From assembly GCA_937927565.1 (NCBI GenBank), contig CALBDV010000827.1, forward strand, positions 1-11,025: a stretch of DNA of 11,025 nt. Reading direction: 5' to 3'. Below the pieces are notes generated by a model, which ran no database searches, was not told the origin of the DNA, and was given only the letters and a program-made list of their open reading frames with translations. Source of the DNA: an uncultured Holophagales bacterium. Lineage in GTDB: Bacteria > Acidobacteriota > Thermoanaerobaculia > UBA5066. Both the position numbers and the translations under genes were made by a program. How positions within the stretch are numbered: the first letter of the stretch is position 1; the number at the start of each line of letters is the position of its first letter. Shown piece after piece: positions 7,363 through 11,025 of this stretch.

Positions 7363-9030
7363 TCAGACCGGCAGCTCCACGATCGCCTGCGCACCGCCGC
7401 CGGGGGCGTTCCGGATCGAAAGACTTCCTCGGTGCGCCTCCACGATCTTGCGGACGATGATGAGCCCCAGCCCTGTTCCCTGGGGCTTGGTCGTGAAGAA
7501 CGGTGTGAAGAGCTTCTCGCTCGCCTCGTCGCTCAGGCCCGGCCCGTCGTCCTCGACGGTCACGCGAAGACTGCGCTGCAATGCCGAGCGGTCGACCGCC
7601 TCGATACGCACCCGGACGACTCCCTTGCCCTCTCCGGCCTGGGCGGCGTTCTCGAGGAGGTTGTCGAGGACCTGGGCGAGCTGGCGGCGGTCCGCGAAGA
7701 TCTGCGGCAGCTCCGCCTCCGTCGCGATGTCGACGACCACGTTCTCGAGCTGGACGAGGGACATCAGGCGGCAGCGTTCCCGGACCAGCTCCTCGAGCCC
7801 GAATCGTTCCATGCTCGGGGCGGCCGGGCGGGCGGCCGAGAGGAGGTCCGAGGCGACGGCGCCGATGCGGGCCACCTCCGACCGGATCAGCCCGAGGTAC
7901 TCGCGGGCCACCTCGTCCCCGGCAAGGTGATTCCCGAGGTAGAACGCCGCGCCCTCGATGCTGTTGAGGGGATTCCGGACCTCGTGAGCGACCCTCGCCG
8001 CCATCTCGCCGATCCCGGCCAGCACACGGACCTGGTCGTTGTCTCGGCGGACCCGTGCCACGGCGGCTCCCTGCTCGCGGATCTGTCGCGCCAGGCTCGC
8101 GAGGTCGCTCGCGAGGCCGACGAGCTCGACAGGGGCATCACCGACGTCCGACGATTCCATCCGGCCTTCGGCGAGCGCTCGACTGGTCGTGGAAACCCTG
8201 CGCAGGGGCTCGACGATGTAGCGTTCCGCCGTCTGCAGGATCATCGCCGCCGCCCCGCCCAGCGTCACGAGGATGAGCAGGGCCCCGAACAGGAAGAAGC
8301 TGCCCATCGGCTCCCGGAGCGCCGAGTCGCGCCGAAATCGCAGGTCGAGCGCGCCCAGCACCCGCGCGGAGGGACCGTGGCAGCCGTGGCAGGAAGCCTG
8401 GTTCGCGAGGGGAACGACGAGGCGGTCCTGGCGACCGGATCGGTCCACCTGGACCTCCAGGCTCGAAAAGGCTCCTCGGAGCATCGCGTCCTCGACGGGT
8501 CGGCCGACGTTCGCCGGGTTCGGAGAGAGGGAGATCCGGTACGCCGGCGACACGAGGTGGACGCTTTCGACTTTCTCCAGGGATCCGAGCTCCCGGAACC
8601 AGAGCGCCGTGCGGGGGCCTCCCCCCAGGACCATCTCGTCCTTCACGTGCTGTCGGGCCGTGATGGCCACCATGTCCAGAAGAGTACGCGTGAGCGCCGT
8701 CGTCCCAAGGTGGGAGTGAAGGCGGAGCAGGCCGAACAGCAGCAGCAGCAGCGCCGACGCCCCCAGAAAGGGAACCGCCACCCAGACGAGAAGAGTGTGC
8801 GAGAGCGACCAATCCGGCCTCGGAGCGAGGAGACCGCCGCGGTCAACGACCGGGGCGCTCCGTGGCTTGCCGAAGACCCCTCGGAGCCCCTGCCGTGGCG
8901 TCTCGTCGAGGCCGTAGAGAGGCCTCTCGCCGCGGCCGGCTGGGCTCGGCTCGGGGATGCTCCCGGGGGGAGGCGGCTGGTGACCCACGAGGCGACTGTA
9001 CGACGACGAGTCGGGCGCGCGTAAGTCCAC
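7363..9030 (-). CDS. Membrane histidine kinase with haem c motif in its periplasmic sensor
   Basis: Up to 555 residues. Two membrane helices (about 78-103 and 243-265) flank a periplasmic domain of about 140 residues containing CHGCH (C214, C217, H218), a c-type haem attachment site, so the sensor probably binds haem and may read redox state or a gas ligand. After a HAMP-like linker (about 266-320) come the dimerisation domain with H349 (VAHEVRNPL) and the ATPase domain: N box NLLENAAQA (457-465), G1 DDGPGL (494-499), F box FTPFF (508-512), G2 GTGLGL (518-523). All catalytic motifs are intact. The partner regulator follows 26 nt later; msrBA ends 63 nt upstream. The start is uncertain: GTG at 9030 gives a proline-rich cytoplasmic stretch of about 75 residues with only a weak ribosome site, and GTG at 8988 is the only other in-frame choice before the first helix. 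Haem attachment is predicted, not shown. Confidence 0.92.
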   Translation of the reverse strand: MDLRAPDSSSYSRLVGHQPPPPGSIPEPSPAGRGERPLYGLDETPRQGLRGVFGKPRSAPVVDRGGLLAPRPDWSLSHTLLVWVAVPFLGASALLLLLFGLLRLHSHLGTTALTRTLLDMVAITARQHVKDEMVLGGGPRTALWFRELGSLEKVESVHLVSPAYRISLSPNPANVGRPVEDAMLRGAFSSLEVQVDRSGRQDRLVVPLANQASCHGCHGPSARVLGALDLRFRRDSALREPMGSFFLFGALLILVTLGGAAAMILQTAERYIVEPLRRVSTTSRALAEGRMESSDVGDAPVELVGLASDLASLARQIREQGAAVARVRRDNDQVRVLAGIGEMAARVAHEVRNPLNSIEGAAFYLGNHLAGDEVAREYLGLIRSEVARIGAVASDLLSAARPAAPSMERFGLEELVRERCRLMSLVQLENVVVDIATEAELPQIFADRRQLAQVLDNLLENAAQAGEGKGVVRVRIEAVDRSALQRSLRVTVEDDGPGLSDEASEKLFTPFFTTKPQGTGLGLIIVRKIVEAHRGSLSIRNAPGGGAQAIVELPV

Positions 9031-9076
9031 GCGACCGCAGCGACTCCCGGGCGCCTCCGATTCGTGGTCGCCGCCC

Positions 9077-9091
9077 GGGAAGCCGCTTCCC
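9077..9091 (-). terminator. Short hairpin after msrBA
   Basis: GGGAAGC-G-GCTTCCC is a perfect inverted repeat 2 bases past the msrBA stop codon, realistically a GGGAA/TTCCC stem with a 5-nt loop. No T-tract follows on the minus strand, so it is at best a weak terminator or attenuator between msrBA and the kinase gene 46 bases further on. Confidence 0.3.
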
Positions 9092-9093
9092 TT

Positions 9094-10215
9094 CTACCAA
9101 GGGTTCTTCACGTGGCAGAACGCGCCCGTCCGCGCGATGTACTCCTGGTGGTACTCCTCCGCGGGCCAGAACTCCTTCGACGGCTCGACGGCCGTCACGA
9201 TCGGCTTCTCGCCGTACGCCTTCCGGTCCGCCAGCTCGCGGATCACGGCCTCGGCGACCTTCCTCTGCTGTCCGTCCGCGGTCCAGATCCCTGAGCGGTA
9301 CTGCGTCCCGACGTCGGGCCCCTGCCGGTCCCGCTGGGTCGGGTCGTGCATCGCGAAGAAGGCCTCGACGAGCCGCCGGTAAGTGATCCGGTTCGCGTCG
9401 TAGACGACCTTGACCGTCTCCGCGTGCCCCGTCCGGCCGGAGGAGACCTCCTCGTACGTCGGCTTGCCGGCGCTTCCCTGCATGTAGCCGCTCACCGCGT
9501 CGAGGACGCCCGGCCCCCTCTCGAACCAGTGCTCGACCCCCCAGAAGCACCCGGCGGCGAAGTAAGCCGTCTCGAGCTTCACCGGCTGGCTCTCGGCCGG
9601 GACGGGCGCCCCCTTCTCCAGGAACTTCATCGACGCCGAGTTCAGGCAGTGCCGCTCCCCCGTCGGGGCCGGGCCGTCCGTGAAGACGTGGCCGAGGTGC
9701 GCGCCGCAGCGGGCGCAGTTGATCTCGACCCGCTCCATGTCGTGGCTCGCGTCCGTCTTCCGTGAGACGTGGGCCGGGTCGATCTCCCTGGTGAAGCTCG
9801 GCCAGCCCGTTCCCGAGTTGAACTTGTGATCGCTCGTGAAGAGGGGGAGCCCGCAGACGACGCAGGCGTAGACGCCGTCCGTCTTATTGTCGAGGAGGTT
9901 CCCGCAGAACGCGGGCTCCGTCCCCGCATGCTGCGTGACCCGGTAAGAATTCGGGTCGAGCTTCTTCGCGAGGCGGGCGACCTCCTCCTTCGACAGGGGG
10001 GTCACGTCGTAGCCGGACTTCGAGACGACGGTCCTCGTTTTCTCCGCCTTGCCGGGGCTCTCCCCGTCGCCGCCAGCGGGGCCAGCCAGAGAGCTCGACG
10101 GGCCGCAGCCGGCGACGGCGAAAGCAAGAGCAAAGCCGGCGAGGAATCGGGTGAGACCCGGGCCCGCAGTCGTCCGCGAGCATCCGTCACCACGGGCATC
10201 GGAGTTGAATAGCAT
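9094..10215 (-). CDS. msrBA: Lipoprotein methionine sulfoxide reductase, MsrB-MsrA fusion
   Basis: A 373-residue fusion that reduces both R- and S-methionine sulfoxide, probably in the periplasm. The signal (LTRFLAGFALAFAVAGC) ends in a VAGC lipobox with C37 as the lipidated residue, after an unusually long n-region. The MsrB domain (about 68-200) has the zinc pairs C118/C121 and C167/C170, the NSGTGWPSF signature (133-141) and the catalytic cysteine C190 in RHCLNS; C104 may be its resolving cysteine. The MsrA domain (about 214-373) has catalytic C223 in GCFWG; C367 near the end may resolve it. Zinc-binding MsrB comes first here, whereas PilB-type fusions are MsrA-MsrB. GAGGGAG precedes the ATG by 10 nt. 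It is upstream of the haem kinase in the same direction. Export means reducing power must come across the membrane; the donor is not visible, though the DCC-family thiol protein next door is a loose candidate. Confidence 0.93.
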   Translation of the reverse strand: MLFNSDARGDGCSRTTAGPGLTRFLAGFALAFAVAGCGPSSSLAGPAGGDGESPGKAEKTRTVVSKSGYDVTPLSKEEVARLAKKLDPNSYRVTQHAGTEPAFCGNLLDNKTDGVYACVVCGLPLFTSDHKFNSGTGWPSFTREIDPAHVSRKTDASHDMERVEINCARCGAHLGHVFTDGPAPTGERHCLNSASMKFLEKGAPVPAESQPVKLETAYFAAGCFWGVEHWFERGPGVLDAVSGYMQGSAGKPTYEEVSSGRTGHAETVKVVYDANRITYRRLVEAFFAMHDPTQRDRQGPDVGTQYRSGIWTADGQQRKVAEAVIRELADRKAYGEKPIVTAVEPSKEFWPAEEYHQEYIARTGAFCHVKNPW

Positions 10216-10555
10216 CGTTGGACCACTCCCTCAAACACTGTCGCCACGGGTGCCCTACCAGTGGTGACGACGCAGTCTCCGCGGCTCTCGCTCCAACCGC
10301 CCTCCCCGCTTTGATGCAAACGACGGACCATGCTCGCGGGAAAGCAGAGGTCGACTGCACCCACCCGCGCGAGGGCGGCCTCGGAGGAGGAAACCAACGC
10401 TGCAGCGACTGCTCCCGAATTATGTCGCCCTCGAGTCCGTCCGTACCGCGACGCCCCCCTACCTCGAAGAGCGTACGCCGAGCAGGGGACCGAGCAGCCG
10501 CCAGAAACGTTCTCGTCCCTTCTTCCGACGGCCTCTCCTGCCCCACACTCCCCGC
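10216..10555. other. Intergenic region between divergent genes, no clear gene
   Basis: These 340 bases separate the start of msrBA (minus strand) from the start of the DCC-family gene (plus strand) and must hold both promoters if each gene has its own. I find no convincing -35/-10 pair, no -24/-12 match, no RNA gene and no coding frame with recognisable protein features. Long open frames on the minus strand here are composition effects of high GC. Confidence 0.5.
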
Positions 10556-10963
10556 GTGACCGATCTCGTCCTCTACGACGGCGGCTGCGGCCTCTGCCAC
10601 CGCAGCGTCGGGTTCCTGGCCCGACGCGACCGGGACGGGACCCGGTTCGTCTTCGCGTCGCTCGGGGGCGAAACGGCTGCGGCCCGGCTCGCGGAGACGA
10701 CGGCGGCCCCATTCCCGGCCGGCACGGTCGTCGTGCGCACCGCCGACGGCCGGCTCCTCCTCCGCTCCGACGCCGTCCTGCACGCGCTCGGGCGTCTCGG
10801 CGGAGCGTGGCGAGGCCTCGCTCGCTGCCTGGCACTCGTCCCGAGACCCCTGCGCGACGTCACCTACTCCCTCGTGGCACGCATCCGTGGCCGGATCTTC
10901 GCCCGGCCAAAGGGCACCTGCCCTCGCCTCCCCGCGCGCCTCTCGGAACGTTTCCTTCCCTGA
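10556..10963 (+). CDS. DCC-family (DUF393) thiol-disulfide oxidoreductase-like protein
   Basis: A small protein of 135 residues. It opens with LVLYDGGCGLCHRSVGFL, the family's DxxCxxC signature (D8, C11, C14, H15) on the first strand of a thioredoxin-like fold. The rest fits the family, with a conserved-looking RSDAVLHAL segment (about 70-78) and an Arg-rich C-terminal tail. There is no signal peptide, so it is probably cytosolic. The start is GTG at 10556, placed directly before the signature; no ribosome site is evident, so it might be leaderless. It is the only clear plus-strand gene here, divergent from msrBA. Its substrate is unknown for most of the family; nothing in the window settles it, though proximity to a methionine sulfoxide reductase could hint at thiol redox chemistry. 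Confidence 0.88.
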   Translation: MTDLVLYDGGCGLCHRSVGFLARRDRDGTRFVFASLGGETAAARLAETTAAPFPAGTVVVRTADGRLLLRSDAVLHALGRLGGAWRGLARCLALVPRPLRDVTYSLVARIRGRIFARPKGTCPRLPARLSERFLP

Positions 10964-10976
10964 GCCCCGCCGGTCG

Positions 10977-11024
10977 TCAGCTCGCGGCCCGCGCCTTCCA
11001 GGCGCCAGCGTAGGACTCAAAGGC
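10977..11024 (-). CDS. Possible C-terminal tail of a gene entering from the right edge
   Basis: Reading inward from the right edge on the minus strand gives AFESYAGAWKARAAS and a TGA stop at 10979-10977. The composition resembles a real protein C-terminus, and the stop would leave 13 bases to the stop of the convergent DCC-family gene. Only 15 residues are visible, so neither family nor reality can be judged. Confidence 0.3.
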   Translation of the reverse strand, partial: AFESYAGAWKARAAS

Positions 11025-11025
11025 C

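Noticed and set aside
8737..8752. Short CAG-type triplet repeat
   Set aside because: It encodes a leucine run in the first membrane helix of the kinase and is explained by that.
10216..10555. Search for a riboswitch, tRNA or small RNA in the gap
   Set aside because: No conserved riboswitch core, tRNA cloverleaf or clear stem series was seen by eye.
10187..11020. Minus-strand open frame of 277 codons at the right end, and another at 10002-10835
   Set aside because: Both overlap the real DCC-family gene and the msrBA start, have shadow-type composition and no motifs.

Overview
The window looks like a piece of chromosome from a high-GC, Gram-negative-type bacterium with a respiratory lifestyle. 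By eye it is about two-thirds G+C, codons end mostly in G or C, and there are lipoprotein signals, c-type haem proteins and sigma-54 control. Haem-rich electron transport, a menaquinol-type Rieske/cytochrome b complex, NtrC-family regulators and a periplasmic MsrB-MsrA protein would fit Acidobacteriota, Myxococcota/Desulfobacterota-like lineages or a similar phylum. I cannot place it more precisely from sequence alone.

Layout, mostly on the minus strand and listed in transcription order (right to left). A lipoprotein MsrB-MsrA methionine sulfoxide reductase (10215-9094) is followed by a two-component system. That system is a membrane histidine kinase with a periplasmic CxxCH haem motif (9030-7363) and an NtrC-type sigma-54 response regulator (7336-5936). 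After a 189-bp regulatory gap comes a tight four-gene operon: a GltD-like FAD/NAD(P) oxidoreductase with two ferredoxin-type Fe-S motifs (5746-3956), a Rieske protein (3956-3468), a full-length cytochrome b (3457-2183) and a membrane-anchored tetrahaem cytochrome c (2181-1321). A strong hairpin (1293-1265) follows the last gene. After a second regulatory region comes a hexahaem-or-larger lipoprotein cytochrome c that runs off the left edge (967-1). On the plus strand at the right end is a small DCC-family (DUF393) thiol protein (10556-10963). A possible convergent gene tail enters from the right edge.

The main reading is a self-contained regulatory and respiratory module. I find -24/-12 (sigma-54) promoter matches with exact spacing in front of both the Rieske/cytochrome b operon (5804-5789) and the multihaem lipoprotein gene (1008-993). 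The gene next door encodes a sigma-54 activator with an intact GAFTGA motif, and its partner kinase carries a haem c motif in its sensor domain. The two promoter-upstream regions also share short sequence elements, including a perfect 16-bp palindrome in one. The inference is that a redox- or ligand-sensing haem kinase switches on an alternative quinol:cytochrome c complex together with its multihaem partner.

The complex itself is unusual. It carries an NAD(P)/Fe-S flavoprotein in the same operon, a Qo motif without the usual acidic residue (APWY in place of PEWY/PDWY), a Rieske protein with Phe where high-potential forms have Tyr, and b6-like haem spacing without the cysteine for haem c-i.
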